A DNA stretch of 64,000 nt from Hydractinia symbiolongicarpus (Eukaryota; Cnidaria; Hydrozoa; Anthoathecata; Hydractiniidae), in assembly GCF_029227915.1 (NCBI RefSeq), contig NC_079877.1, positions 22,407,851 through 22,471,850 on the forward strand, in the 5' to 3' direction. The notes beneath the pieces were generated by a model. That model was not told the DNA's origin. It saw only the letters and a program-made list of their open reading frames with translations, and did not search any database. Made by a program: the position numbers and the translations under genes. Shown here in pieces: positions 35,261 to 47,960 of the stretch (the first letter of the stretch is position 1; each line of letters begins with the position of its first letter).

Positions 35261-38200
35261 TTATTGGCCAACATTTTTCAACGTTATTCTACCAAAGGCC
35301 CTAGCTTCCACTTCAGTAGATGATACTTCTATGTCTTTGCCTTGAAGACGACAAGTAGTTGTCTTTCCTTTAGGTATCTTGACAGAGACTACTGGAGACG
35401 GATAATTTTTCTCTCCACGGAATGGAAAAGCACTTAACAAAAACCCACTAGGTTGAACCATTACCTGTATAATAAAAACAAAATACATGAGTTAAACAAA
35501 AAAGTAGTAGCAACAAATTGTGCATCTGAAAGTCATTTTACTAGAAGTTTTTTCTAAGGAACAGGAGGGTCAGACCCTTTAAAAACCCAAAGGTGGCCTA
35601 AAGTAGTGAATATAAAAAAATAGAAAATGAGAGAACTATAAATACTTAATAGTTTCCTAAATATACTTTGTTCTAACCGACTAGTCCAGTCATTTTAAAA
35701 AAACATATGCAACTTACATTACCACTACAGGCCAGTGTGAGAAAGTCACCACCATCGTTGCTTTCAGGAACCCAACCATATACCTGTATAAAAAGGGGTA
35801 AATACAATGTCCAGTGCTACAAGGTGAATATAACATGATTTATTTTAAGAACTGTAAGCTTAACAGCTTCTGCACGATTTAATAACCAGCTTATTTATTG
35901 TATTTATAGCAAATTAAAAAAATATATATTATATTAAACACGCAAGACAAATCATTGTAACAAATCATTGTAACTAGACTGGAATGCATGAAACACCTGT
36001 TGCGTATATTGAGAATACTGACTTTATTTCCTAAACTGGAATACAAAATTACATAACATTATAATTTTCCTATTGCATAGTGTCATTTTTTGTCCTAAAT
36101 AATACTGTAAATGACCAAATACTTCCAAATAATTATATTTAGTTTTTTTTTTATGTTTTTAAATAGTGGTTGTAAAACAATAAAATTCCATGTAAAATGT
36201 ATTTTTTTTAAAAACTATAGTCTGCAAAATACAGTAAGAGACTGTATTTGTTACAAAATACTAAACTAAATAATCTTATAAAGGTGATTAACACCTCTGA
36301 AAAGTTTTTAAAGTCATTGTTGTTGCCCAACAGACTTTACAAGCTTAATAGAAACATACCAAAAGAGTTTGGTATGTTTCTGTGCAAAATTAAGAAAATA
36401 CCTATCAGGCAGGGCAGGTAAAATATGTTGTTTTTAGTTATATTCCGGTCAAATATGATATATACCAATGTTAATTTAAGATGTTGTTTTGTCCTCATTG
36501 CTCATAAACCTTCCTTTCCTTCAGATTTTCATGTCACTAAAGTCAAAAATTAACTGCTCCTTTTGTAGTCCCTTTAAGTTCAACCTTATAAGCCAAAAAT
36601 GATACTCTATATAAAGCATGAAAAGGCCTTCTATTTATATGAATGATGGGTACCCAAAGATTGTGAAAACCGTCTCAGAGGTCAGCTGGTCAGCAGAGTT
36701 CACAGACACCAAGCATATATCCATATTCTGTTTATTATATTTAGATAGTAAACTATTGCGGACCTAGCATTGAAAAAAGTTCATTAAAAGTATACATGAA
36801 CAATCCGCTTCGTGACATAACTTCAGATATCACAGGAGATAAAAAAAATACTAACTTTGTTCATTTTAATGAAGATGCATGGCTCATCCTCAGAAATCCC
36901 ATAGTCAGTACCATTGTGGTTTGCACACTTGTCCAATAGAGTTGTGTCAAATATGCAACGCTTCTGACCTTCAGGAATACCAGCATGATCACTTGTATTA
37001 CATATCTTTCCAGAATTCTCACCTTTTTTATAACCTGGAATTTAGAAAAATTGTAATCATGTGATTTCTATTTTAAATAACATCATCAACAACTCTTTTT
37101 TTAGATGAAATATAGGCTAGAAATCTTATGATTTTAATTTATTATTAGATAAGATTAGATAAGTTCTATTGTCATTCTAAAAATGTTGGAGCTGAATGAA
37201 CGCTGTTATCATCAGAACAGAAAGTATGAACATTGACTAAAAACTCAAGGTCAGAGATTACTTAAAGTTTAAAGTCATGAGTTTTGATTTATTCACGATT
37301 TTTCCCAAGATTGTTGCTAACTCAGCATAAAATTGCTCAAAAGTTGTCACTGCGATCTTTAAAGCGATTCTTTCTCCAAATACATTTATAGAAAACAAGT
37401 TTTATATATACTTACTTCCTAGGAATTCATTAATCTGTTTTACATATTCAGCTTTAGACTCTTTACTGTTAAGGTTGAGAATGAAGTTTTTATCTAATCG
37501 TGACAAACCTAAAAATAGCACAGTTTATTATAACTAAGATCTAAAAGACTTTCCTCAGTCAATACAATAGACTGAAAATTAATAACAAAACTAAATTTGA
37601 TATGACCACACAAATTTTTTACATTGTGATTAGATTAATTAAGCAGTTTTCCACAGCATTTGTATAAAACAAAAGGTATTCATGACATGATTATGTAACA
37701 ATTTTTCACATTTAATTTAGCTTTGCAAAAACACTTGGCTTGTATTTAAAGCATCCAGCAACAGGTTAACAAAACGTCATACACCTCAATGCTTCTGTAA
37801 TTTTTGTTTGCACATTAATATTAAACAACAAAAATATTGAAATGAAGTGCTAATGGATTCTATAAAAAATCTTGTAAATTTAACTTTTGTCAATACGACC
37901 TTATAACTTATTATTAGTACTAGTAGGTAGCCCGTGAATAAATCCACGGATTGGCCGTTCGTTTTATACCGCATTGTGTCTCACTACTTGCAGCTAGCAT
38001 TTTGCATGACAGACAGACAGAGGTATTATAATATAGATTGGTTAAGTTGTTTGTGGAACAAAAAAATATAATTTTCTTGTCTATTATCTGAAATTGAAAA
38101 CGCTGATCACCTGAAAAAAATAATTTTGATAAAAAGGATGCTCTTGTTTGTCTTTCCAAGACGCAGAAAATCATAACAAAAATTAAACTAAGAAATACTT

Positions 38201-39481
38201 ATGTAGCAGAGGTCAATGACTAGTTAAGTGGCTTTAAATGCATCACAAAATAAATGATTAATAACAAATACAAAAATGTAAAACACCTAATGATGAAATA
38301 GAGTTAAATCTAACAATTTTCATTACTTTACAAATTTCTTATGGAATTTAAAACAAATTTTAATTTATTTTTTCCAAGTCTGTGGTGTTTTGTAATTTTA
38401 GCATATGCTTTTTTAGAAGCAGTGGAATCATCTGCCGGGGTTGTTTTTAATAGTTAGATTGTCCTTAATTCGTCTTTTATGACAAAATAAACTGGGGTGG
38501 TTCTTGTCTTTGTTAATGCTTGTTTATATTTTTCACTTTGAAGAAAATATAAACATGGGAGTGCATTTTGGAATAAATTGAATTAGAAAAGCTGCTCTTG
38601 CCAATTGATTCGAAACTTAAACTTACAGTTTTATATCTGTTCTTTTCTAAATTTAGAGCCCTTAAAATTAGCCAAAAAGTAATGTGGGCATAAAATTGCC
38701 AACAACAGACATTTGCATAATAAGCTAAACATCTTAAGATGAAGAGCAATTTTGAATTTTAGAAAACCTGACCTTTTATCGTCAATAACACAATGCTTAG
38801 CTAGCCAGCTAGCAACACAAGTATAAGTATTTGTCTATAAACAAAACTATCCATTAAGGGAAGAGTCAAAAATAGATTTTAGATAGAACGTCGAAATGAC
38901 GTTTTTTAAAAAAAAATCATTTTTGACTCTTCCCCCTAATCTGCATTGGCAACCATAGAATATAGATATATAATGTAGCTTACCAGGTTGATTCTTTATA
39001 AACTGAGTAAGTTTTGGACCACCTTCACCATCTGGACTATTGATGGTTGAGAGAAAAACAGCTAGCATAGCTGCGAAAAATCCAGCAAGAAACCCATAGA
39101 ATACAAGATAAAACAGACCAATTTTTGCTAAAATAAATTTAAATTGTTTTAAATTGTTGCAAATGCCTAAAAATCAGCAACGAGCTGAGGCATGGTCCTC
39201 CATAAATACTTCTTGAAAAAACAGGACCAGAAAATTCCGGAATATACAATGTAAAAGAATAGCAGACCGTATGAAGATAGGCGAGCCAAATACGGACAGT
39301 CGCACAAGACACAGACCTTGCGAGTCCTCAAATTACACTTACCCCAGCTTGTGCCAGTTCGTCCCATTACCGTTACAACTTCTGTATTTGGATCTTTGTG
39401 ATACAAAAAATCATAAAAATTTGAACAACCATCACTGCATTTTTCTCCAACACTCTTTTTTTCATTGCTCGAGTCACCCAT
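35261..39481 (-). CDS. ATP1B: Na+/K+-transporting ATPase subunit beta
   Basis: The beta subunit is a type II glycoprotein that escorts the pump's alpha subunit to the plasma membrane. Minus-strand exons: 39343-39481, 38984-39127, 37416-37508, 36856-37034, 35718-35783 and 35261-35464. All phases join, giving 274 residues, slightly short for the family. A cytosolic tail with the G-R-T-G-T-S-W motif precedes one membrane segment (residues about 50-73, including F-Y-G-F-L-A-G-F-F). The ectodomain keeps six cysteines (137, 152, 162, 178, 204, 245), matching the three family disulfides. It has N-glycosylation sites N138-T-S and N166-G-T and the E-P-C-I-F-I-K-M-N-K and Y-G-W-V-P motifs. The usual aromatic P-Y-Y-G motif reads P-F-R-G. 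The start M-G-D-S-S was chosen by similarity; the frame stays open further upstream. Paralogue type (B1/B2/B3) is not assigned. Confidence 0.92.
36350..36381. repeat. perfect 14-bp hairpin
   Basis: AGAAACATACCAAA and its exact reverse complement are separated by four bases. It lies in the ATP1B intron between 35784 and 36855, about 480 bases from the nearest exon. It may fold in the pre-mRNA, but no known role is implied. Confidence 0.7.
37919..38037 (+). mobile_element. short dispersed element, copy C2
   Basis: Begins ACTAGTAGGTAGCCCGTG, contains a small hairpin (CGTGAATAAATCCACG), and ends in GACAGACAGACAG plus TATTATAATATAGAT. The same layout recurs at 57476-57600 and 60550-60676. The ends resemble those of the long elements at 51948-53545 and 57601-58770. 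It lies in an ATP1B intron. Confidence 0.65.
38856..38936. repeat. 80-bp inverted-repeat element
   Basis: Arms containing GGGAAGAGTCAAAAAT (left) and ATTTTTGACTCTTCCC (right) enclose a second small palindrome (AACGTC/GACGTT). A TTAA or TTAA-like word abuts the left side and TAA the right. It fits a very small non-autonomous DNA transposon, 47 bases from the exon at 38984-39127. Confidence 0.65.
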
Positions 39482-42400
39482 TTTTGCAAGTTCTTTTTTG
39501 CAACACTGTAACGAACGACCAACAAATGCTTCTCCGCTACAACACAAATAAACCAGAGTGAGGCGTTGATTGGCACATGCCCGCACTTTGCGTAAAAAGG
39601 AGACTGGGACTCGCGTTATTTCACAATGAAAAGATGGCGCGCTTTTTTGTAAAAACAAAACAAACATGACGCACAGAATGATACTGCAAACACGAAGCGT
39701 TTTCTACAAAAATAGTGAATGTATAAACTAACATATTTAGCAATCACAAAGTATGATTTTCCATATTAAAAACACGAGATCTGCTTAATTTATCCATAAA
39801 CCATAGTATCATATGCAAGCCAAACTAAATATTTTATAAAAAAAACAGGAAGTTTCACATTTGAATATTAAGTTTAAGTTGTGGTTTTTTGTTCTTTAAT
39901 TTTGAGCATTTTTTTCTTAATTTACATATATTTGTGAAAACAGTACAAGTTTCACAAAATCGCAATTGACCCTACGACAATTGTTTAAAAAATGTATAAT
40001 CCCCATATTTTATGTAAGATTTTCATAAAAAATTAGAATATCGGCAGAAGTTTATCCTTGCCATTGTTCTTATTTTGTTTTTATTTTTAGTCATTTTCAG
40101 CCTTACTGTTCTTATAAGATAGTACTAAAAACAGAGTGTAGCCTAAAACGAGTAGAGTAGATTGAAAATCATCGTCAGCTAAAGTGACGTATTTTTGGAA
40201 ATTTTACTGGGGAATTAAAAGTCTGGAGTTAATGTGAAAACAAAATCGTTGGATAACCAAATCACGCCTTTCAGATTTCTGGGTCCTAATCAAGAAAACT
40301 ATTAATACAAAGCACGCCTGGAGAATTGTATCTGAATAAAAAGTTTTTAGTTTCGATAATAAAAGATTTTTCCTGTCGGCGGCCTGGACGAGTATCAATT
40401 TTTTGATGCGTACGCAAAAAATGACGTCATTTCCGCTTTTGGCAAATATTGTTGTTAGAATAACACAATAACTGACCAGCAATTTTCCAAAAGGAGATAA
40501 AAAAATACGCAACACCAAGGCAAAAGACGACAGAAATAAAATTTATAACAGAATAATTTGAAGAGAAAACTTTGACACGACAGTTCATAGTGTTCTAAAA
40601 ATCTATAGGACATTGTTTTTAAAAATATGGGTTTGATAACCACGTTGACCGCAGCTTCCTTGCTAAATACTTGCGGCTAACAATGTAAACAAACTGAACA
40701 TAGTTGATAACTATATAAATAACTCATTTAAAATTGTTAACAATTTTATAAAAAGACAAAATTAAACAGTATACGAAAGTAAGATGTAAGTGAATTTCGA
40801 TTTCTTTAAGTCAGAAGATGTTTGAAATTAAGAAATGAGAAATTCTATCGAATCCATCCGAAGCAAAACTTATTTTTCCCCACACTGAATAATAAATGTC
40901 ATTAGCTTTTGATCTACATTTTTTGAAAGTAGAAATTAGACCTCATAACTGATTAAAATTTAAACATCAGTAGTGTTAATCGATTTTTAACTGCCACTTT
41001 TCAAAGTATCGATTCTCCATAGGACAGAAAAACCTATTTCGAAATATGCTCGTCATAGCCGAGCAAAAGCACAGATAGGCAACATCTGGGTTCTTTTAGA
41101 TCTCAGTTTAAGTTGCGGGATATGTCAGTTATTTATAAACTAATAAATTATTGTGTAAACTACCCTCGCAATTCATGGAGACTTCGATTGGAGAATGTTT
41201 CCGGTTGTAAAAAAAAAAATATGAAATGTAAATAATCTCTTGAAAAATAAAAACATTACATGTTTAAAACAATACAAACACGAAAAATAAATTACTTGTT
41301 TATAGTGTACAAAAAGTTTAAAAAGGTGAAAACGCTATGTTGTTATTCACGTGTTGTTAAAAAATGTACAATTTTTTATTTATAACAACTTGACAATGTC
41401 GTGTTAAACTTTACGATAAGTTAAGGCTTGCATTACATGCCGCAAAATTATTACTCTTTAAAATTACAGGCATTATTTCTGAGTTTCACAACTTCGCATG
41501 GAAATAAATACAAATGTTACATCTGTGTTTTGTTTAGTGAAGAAAAGTTGTGTCACACCATCGTTTAGACTTTTTAGTGAAATAAAGACAACGTTTTAAT
41601 ATTCCCATTAATAATTGTAAAAATAATTCAACTCGTTCGCACTAGTGGGAGAGCGCTAAAAAAAGTTTTAAAATGGGTCTTTTTATGTAAAACAGGTTTT
41701 GCAGTATTTAATAAGAAGATTTTTCTCTACAGAGACACAGTTGGCGTAAATATTTTCATATAAAATCGGATAAAAATAGTAGTTAATACAAAACACACAC
41801 ACTAGGTCATATACTGTTATCTTTTAAGTCAAATTTGCACATTGTGCTGTCCTGCATACTTTGTAAAAAAAGTCTGGTAACGATATGTTTGTATTCTGCA
41901 CCATGTTGCGAAATCAGACTGTAAATTTACGCTCTGTGTTAACTCCTTGGGATTTCGTGCATAGTATTTTTCCTCCATTGATTGACAACTGGCTCTTATG
42001 CTCTAAAAAGAACGTAAAAACATCCGCATAATTACTAGGACTAAATTGTGCAGGATATGAAACCTAAAGATTTACGACAAGTTTTAAAAGTAATTGATAA
42101 AGTCAGGAAAAAGAGATTTTAAATAGTTCGGTAGTTATGAGGATCAAATTCTAGAAGATTGACGCGATCACTATGGAAATCATTAATTACAAAAGCAGTT
42201 GCAATAAACAAGAAAATTACAAGCTTGAAAGCTTGCATGGAAATATTTAATACAACTGCAATTAGTGACGCGCAACGGCCGCAGTGCAAATATTAATTAA
42301 TTGAACCTTTACTTTGTCAAAATTAAACAGCAGTCAATCAAAAAACAAGATAACAGAAGAGAATTTATTTCATTGAAAGTGAACTAAAAACAATTATCTG

Positions 42401-44756
42401 ACATAGGTTTTATTAAAATTCACTCACGTAAAAATTTCTATCTGGTCTCGACCCCAGTCCTTTATAATAGTTTATCGTACAAAACGTAAAAAAGAGGCTG
42501 AAAGATAGGTCGGGAAGTTGGTTTTGGCATGAACCTAAGGTGATTTGACCCGTTTATGAGGGATGGGCATATTCTAAAACCATTGTTTTGGAACACGCCT
42601 TTATAAAAGCATAACTGATAAATTTTAACTGCCAAACAAAGTATAAAACAAAATGTGGCGAAGTTTTAAACTTTTGATATTTCGAAGTGTCGAATAGTAG
42701 AATATTTAAACAAAACAAACGATAAGAAATAAATTATTCAAAACATGAAGTTTGCGTAATAAAGAAATTTTTTGTTTTCGATAGCAAAAAAATGAATTTC
42801 GTTAAATATTTGATGTTTTTAATATTGTTATTACGTGACGAATGTGAATAAACTCAAACGGAATATATAAAAGTTGATTCGTAAGCTTTTTTGCAATATG
42901 GGGTCTGGTACGAGTGCATAGATGTAATAAATAAATTACAGGGAGAAAAAAATTAGACCTCTATAAAAGAAGAAAACCACGTATCGGATGCCAGAGGTCA
43001 AAAGTTCTCAAATAAGTTTCTAGGTGTTACTGACATTCCTGACTTTATTTTCATTCAATATTTTTTTATTATTCTCAAGTCGCATCTTTTGTTCTCATAC
43101 TTTTTTAAACGATAAACTTTTTTTTATTTTTATAAGCATATAATTGACTTTACACCATCAATCATAGTTTCAATGCAGAATCACGTCTGTATTTTAAATC
43201 TTGTAATTTTTCCGTGAGAAAAATAATACGCTCTAAAAATCATTTTCTTAGTATGAAATTAGGTTTATACGAGCTGTTCCAAATAGGCAATGAGTTAACT
43301 GCTGCTTCAATAAGGACAAACTCCAGCAGTTTAGCCAAGCATTTGGCAAAACACTATTGAAGCGCTTAAAACAAGGCGATGAATTTTTTGTGTAATAATT
43401 TGAAACGAAGTAGATTCCTTCTTAAATATCGCATTATGTTTCTTTCTTTTCAAATAAACAAAAAAAAACAGAATTGTTTTCATAAGAAAAAAGCTTTACG
43501 CACATAATTATCAAAGACACTAACTATTAAACATTAACCTAGAAGGATAGAAATTTAACAGAGGAATTTCAAAATTGAGTCAACAATACCAAATAACAAC
43601 CCTACCAAACTTTTCCCGTGCGTTGTTTCGCTTCAAGATTTTTTTAATATCTGCAGCAGTAGTATAAGCCACGAGTTTCTTCAAGTTCCTTCCAAATTAT
43701 TCACGCATAAAAGAACAATTCGCAAGTACCCAATTGCGCTGAAATTATTGGCGCACTACCATTTCATTCTCCCCGTTAGGGTTTATCCGTTTTCCGTTTT
43801 TATGACTTCAGGTAGTATTTCATTCACCCCGTTTTTTCTCCGCTTTTCACATTTAGGACAGGTCAATACTGTTTTTGAAATTAAAATCAAATAAACAGTT
43901 CTAATTGGCTTTGATCTTGCATCTAGATAATATCCTTGATATCACGCTTCATTCAATTCTTGAGCAATCTGTTAATACAGACGTCTGCAATAATGTGAAG
44001 TAATAACATGCAGATGAGATTATCAAATCAAAGCCGATTAAAATCCATGTTGAATTCACGTCACTGCAAACATCTTGGACATAAAGGGTTTTGAAGGTAA
44101 TGAACAACTGCACAAAACATTTATTGAATTGGTCGTTTGCAATTTATTGAAATGTAGTGGTCACGCCTTAAAAAGCGTTAAAATTGCAGACCAGACCAAA
44201 GCTTTGTCAGTGAATACGTGAATGATTAAGATCCTGCATTGTAAAATAATTACTGTCGTTGTAAAATAGCGTGACTAACTAATAACCACGATTTGCTTAT
44301 TAGATATGTAATTAGAAAAACAAGTCTGGTGGATTTAAACAGATTTATTATTCTTAGATACACTCGTATAGTTTGATCGAGATGAACTTAGTCCGCCGTT
44401 CGACCGCTTAAAAGTTTGGAACCTATTTTTATCTGTTAAACGAACAAAAAAAGAATTATATAAGTACGAGAGGAAGGAAATGGAGGAAAAAGTAAATATT
44501 TTTCACCTTTCACTGGTAGCAAATCTTTTCTAAGGTGATTTTAATATTTGACTAATTTAAAAACCTTAACGTTTTATCACATGGCTCTCAATTATTGGCG
44601 AAAATATATTTAAAAAACTGTTTTTCTTCTTCGATGGACTTTCCTTCCAGGATGGTACTAACACTTAGTTAGAAAGGCCTTACGTCAACTTTTTAGAAAC
44701 GCGCGTTTCCAATAATTTGAGGGAAGGAGAAAGGAACAATAGAAAATTACACGTAC
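39482..44756. other. upstream region of ATP1B and 3' flank of the next gene
   Basis: The minus-strand 5' UTR of ATP1B should start here; an acceptor-like TTTGCAG lies near 39690. No other coding exon was recognised. Open frames at 40204-40643 have no domain features. The rest is AT-rich, with scattered short repeats. Confidence 0.5.
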
Positions 44757-46323
44757 CATGTTGTTGTTTCGAAGCAGATCGCTTCTGCAGTAAGGATTGT
44801 TTATTCTCACTATAAAATAAAAAGTGTAATTGCAGAAGAAATGGCAAGTGGTTGGGCTTTCTAAACGTTTCTGTGTCTATCCCTGCTCACACAAACAAAA
44901 ACACAGCTACTTACAGTGAAGATGACGTACCGGACAAAAACCGTTTGATTATTTCATGGTTATTTAGCTTCGTATTTTTATACCTAACAAAAAATAAAGA
45001 TAAAGGAAGTTGGAAAATAAAGTATTAAACGATGATATAAAGATGAGAAGAAAATGTACCTTGGAATAGGTTGCGCATACGCAGATATATCTTTATAGTT
45101 ACAACCTAAACAAAAAATAAACAAAAGCTTACCTCCAGTGAAAAAACAGTTTGTTTTCAAAGAAAGAGTTAATTTATGTTTTTTGAAAATTCTTTATCGG
45201 TTCCCAAGCTTTTTTATATAGAAGTGTTGGTCCGTTGGTCGACATGATGTATTAGTAAAAATGAGGTGAAAAATTAAAGGACAAAGGCTGATATTCTAAT
45301 TGTCCGAAAAAACTGAAGAAAGGAAATACATTATTTAACGCAAAATTTTGTACAAATTAATTATGGCAATTTTGCGAGATTTGTTTTTAGATTTTTTAAA
45401 GCAAATATTTGTGCCATAAAATAAATAAAAAACCCTCAATATATTAGAAAATAACCTCAGACAGAACATGTGAGAAATAAAAAAAGACATCTAAGGCTGG
45501 AGCCAAATTTCTTGTTCTTTTTTTTATCTCAGCACACTGTACACATTTTACAAATAAAAAAACTCGACAAAATTTGCAAACGCAAAAAGATGAACAACTC
45601 ACGAATTTCACATAATCTTCTTCTATTGTCAATCCATGAATCTCGACAGCAAATGTTACTAGCTGATTTTGCTCTTGTTAAGTTAGCAAGTATACTAAAA
45701 ACAAGAAGTTCATCCCAAAGTATATACAATGACACTCTTGCAATCAATCTCCTAGAGTTGAATTAACAATTGCTATAATGGACAATCACTTATCAAACTT
45801 CAAATGTTTACATCGGACTTAGAATTTATTTGTTTAAATACCTACTCCTGAAACTAAATGTTGTTGATGTTCGCCCGATCATTTTTTCTGAATTTTGCCT
45901 TCTTCGTGGACCTCGACGTGGCTTATTTCTTCGCGTGAGAGCGTTAGAGAATGTCACTAGCAAATTTTAAACGCTCTCTAATTGGCCTACATGCGTGCAA
46001 AACTAACAACTTTGTAGGCTGCCAGCTACAAAATATTGACCATTTGATCCTTTTGGCCGTGTTTCTTTTATTAATTTTGTCCACGATTGTAATCTGTTAA
46101 ACAGGTTGAATTAACACAAAACTAAGACAAACCTTGATTTCGTTTGTTTACCATTTCGATGTTCGTTTGGACGAATCGGGTAGTCTGCATACTGGTACAC
46201 AGTACCAACACTATTTAAACGATATCGTTTCACTTTCGCCGTCCAACTACCATGATGGTTTATCTTCACAAAACTTCGATATGGGGGAGGAACGGTGTCA
46301 TTAATCCACAGAAAGTGTTCCAT
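44757..46323 (-). CDS. unrecognised multi-exon protein-coding gene
   Basis: I do not recognise this protein. The first exon (46152-46323) starts with an ATG directly after an in-frame TAA and encodes 57 residues beginning M-E-H-F-L-W-I-N-D. It includes V-G-T-V-Y-Q-Y-A-D-Y-P-I-R-P-N-E and ends at a GTAAAC donor. Four further minus-strand exons chain with matching phases and good splice sites: 45133-45191 (K-T-N-C-F-F-T-G), 45060-45105 (C-N-Y-K-D-I-S-A-Y-A-Q-P-I-P), 44915-44983 and 44757-44809 (K-R-S-A-S-K). Between the first and second of these, phase requires extra exon sequence. Exons 45603-45673 (V-T-F-A-V-E-I-H-G-L) plus a 35-base exon at 45456-45490 would satisfy it, but both are tentative. 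The terminal exon after 44757 is not resolved. No signal peptide or membrane segment is evident; the end is basic and Gln-rich. An NRF1-type site lies upstream. Confidence 0.55.
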
Positions 46324-46560
46324 ATTTTAGTCCAGAATGATCATTTTTATAGTCTATATATATACAACAAATTAGTAAAACACGAGGTATTCAGTCTACT
46401 CTATTGTTTCTTTTTTTTTCAATAATCTTGAAACAGTAAACCACTTGTAAAAATCAGCCGTATCAAACCGTCGTCGTTAGAATACCACGCAAAAATTCAG
46501 GTTCAAAAATATGTTAGCACATATTTATTACCAGTGCAGTTAAAATAAATTTTGTCTGAG

Positions 46561-46572
46561 TGCGCATGCGCC
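46561..46572. promoter_or_regulatory. NRF1-type palindromic site
   Basis: TGCGCATGCGCC matches the known NRF1 consensus (YGCGCAYGCGCR) apart from the last base. It lies 238 bases upstream of the start codon of the minus-strand gene at 46323, a normal promoter distance. Two CpG-containing half-sites in very AT-rich DNA make chance less likely. Confidence 0.55.
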
Positions 46573-47439
46573 ATAACAGAAAGTGCAGTTAAATGGAAAC
46601 ATGGTGGTGTATATAATAGGACTTCATGAATGACGAGCAACTATTTTATCAGAATATAGAGGTAAAACAAGACCACACAAATTATGACAAATTTTGTCCG
46701 AAATAATAAAAGCTTAAGAAAATCAACAAAGCCAGTGTATACTCGAGTCAAAAAAATGTGGCAGGTAGTCTACAAATAGCTAACGTTATATTATGAGTGT
46801 CTAAATTTAAATATCATATTTACAAAACAAACAGTTTTAATTCAAAGTTTACTTTTTGTCTCCGCAAAAATGAAAAATAACAACACTATACACAACAAGG
46901 ATAATTGAATATTTGTATAAAAAATGACACTGACTCGCAAGAACTCTTACTAAGAAAATGTATCACCCTACACACACTTTGCGGGGGGGTCAAATTTGGA
47001 CACTTTTTTCTCACTTAGTAACCTTTTAGGTTGGCCTGTGTCGACGGTTTGTTGAGAAGCAACATGTGCTGTGAGGATAATCTTTTTGTGTGTGTTGAGG
47101 TTACTACTCTTACTATTAAAAATTTTAGGTAGGGTTTTACATGTCAGTACTCTGTCAGTAAACACAAAAAGGTGGTAACCAACCAGCTACGAAGTTTGTG
47201 AAGGTTTGATTCATATAGGGTTCCTGATAAAAAACGTGAATGCCGAGTTTTGGGGTTGTGAGCTGTCACATATGTCTGCTTCTGAGATAAAGAAAGCACT
47301 CTCTTAAAAAATACAGCACCTGAAGAAAATGACTAATACATTCCATGTGCATTCCATGACATCGCAACCGTGAAAATCATTTAAAGCAAATATGTAATGT
47401 TTAAGTTTTTCCACAAAACGAATTTAATAATTTTATTTT
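46573..47439. other. short intergenic stretch
   Basis: Lies between the promoter of the unrecognised gene and the 3' end of CMC4. No supported coding sequence was found. A 65-codon minus-strand open frame at 46968-47165 has no family features. Confidence 0.45.
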
Positions 47440-47960
47440 CTAACACGTGGCAATCATGTTCAGCAAGTTTAAGGACTTCACACTTTTTCTTTCTTTTTTA
47501 CTTTTATGAAAAATGTTGTCATTGTTCGCTTTTTTCTTTTCTCCTTTTAAAAATGCTGAACATCTGATGTCTTCTTCAGCTCCTGTTTTCTCCAAACAGC
47601 ATTTGATCAACTTATTGATAACATCCTGACATTTCTCCTGCTGGTATCGGTTTTCTGTAAAATAATGATTGTTTATTTTTGTTGCTTTGACACATTTGTA
47701 AGATGTCACAAGTGTTAATAAAAATTTTGGCAGCAACAATTCAGAAAAGAGAAAACGAAAACTTTCCTTGAAAAGAAAAAATTATATAGAAAAAAGTTTC
47801 ATCACTAAAGTAACTTCCCAACTTCTATATGACACATGACGAAATGTAGACCTTGGAAAGCTTTAAATGGTAGCCTTGAAAGAATAATACCTTGCAAGCA
47901 TGTTTGTATTCGACACGCTTCTTTTCGACATACCGCTACACCATAACCTTTTGATGTCAT
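47440..47960 (-). CDS. CMC4: CMC4, mitochondrial twin-CX9C protein
   Basis: A two-exon gene: 47891-47960 and 47440-47654 on the minus strand, joined in phase (GCAAG donor GTATTA, acceptor TTTTACAG). The product is 94 residues. CMC4 (p8-MTCP1) is a small disulfide-rich protein of the mitochondrial intermembrane space, a CHCHD/Mia40-substrate type. All seven family cysteines are present: C11, C16, C21, C32, C42, C43 and C55, spaced x4, x4, x10, x9, adjacent, x11. The segment K-E-A-C-R-I-Q-T-C-L-Q-E-N-R-Y and the C-Q-D-V-I-N-K-L-I-K-C-C core follow the known pattern. The C-terminus carries a Lys-rich extension of about 33 residues, longer than in human. The first exon is only 70 bases and easily missed. 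Identity is strong by cysteine spacing. Confidence 0.9.

Noticed and set aside
39167-39667. N-terminal extension of the ATPase beta subunit from the open frame upstream of M-G-D-S-S
   Set aside because: The extra residues have no family counterpart, and the frame also reads past the real donor at 39342.
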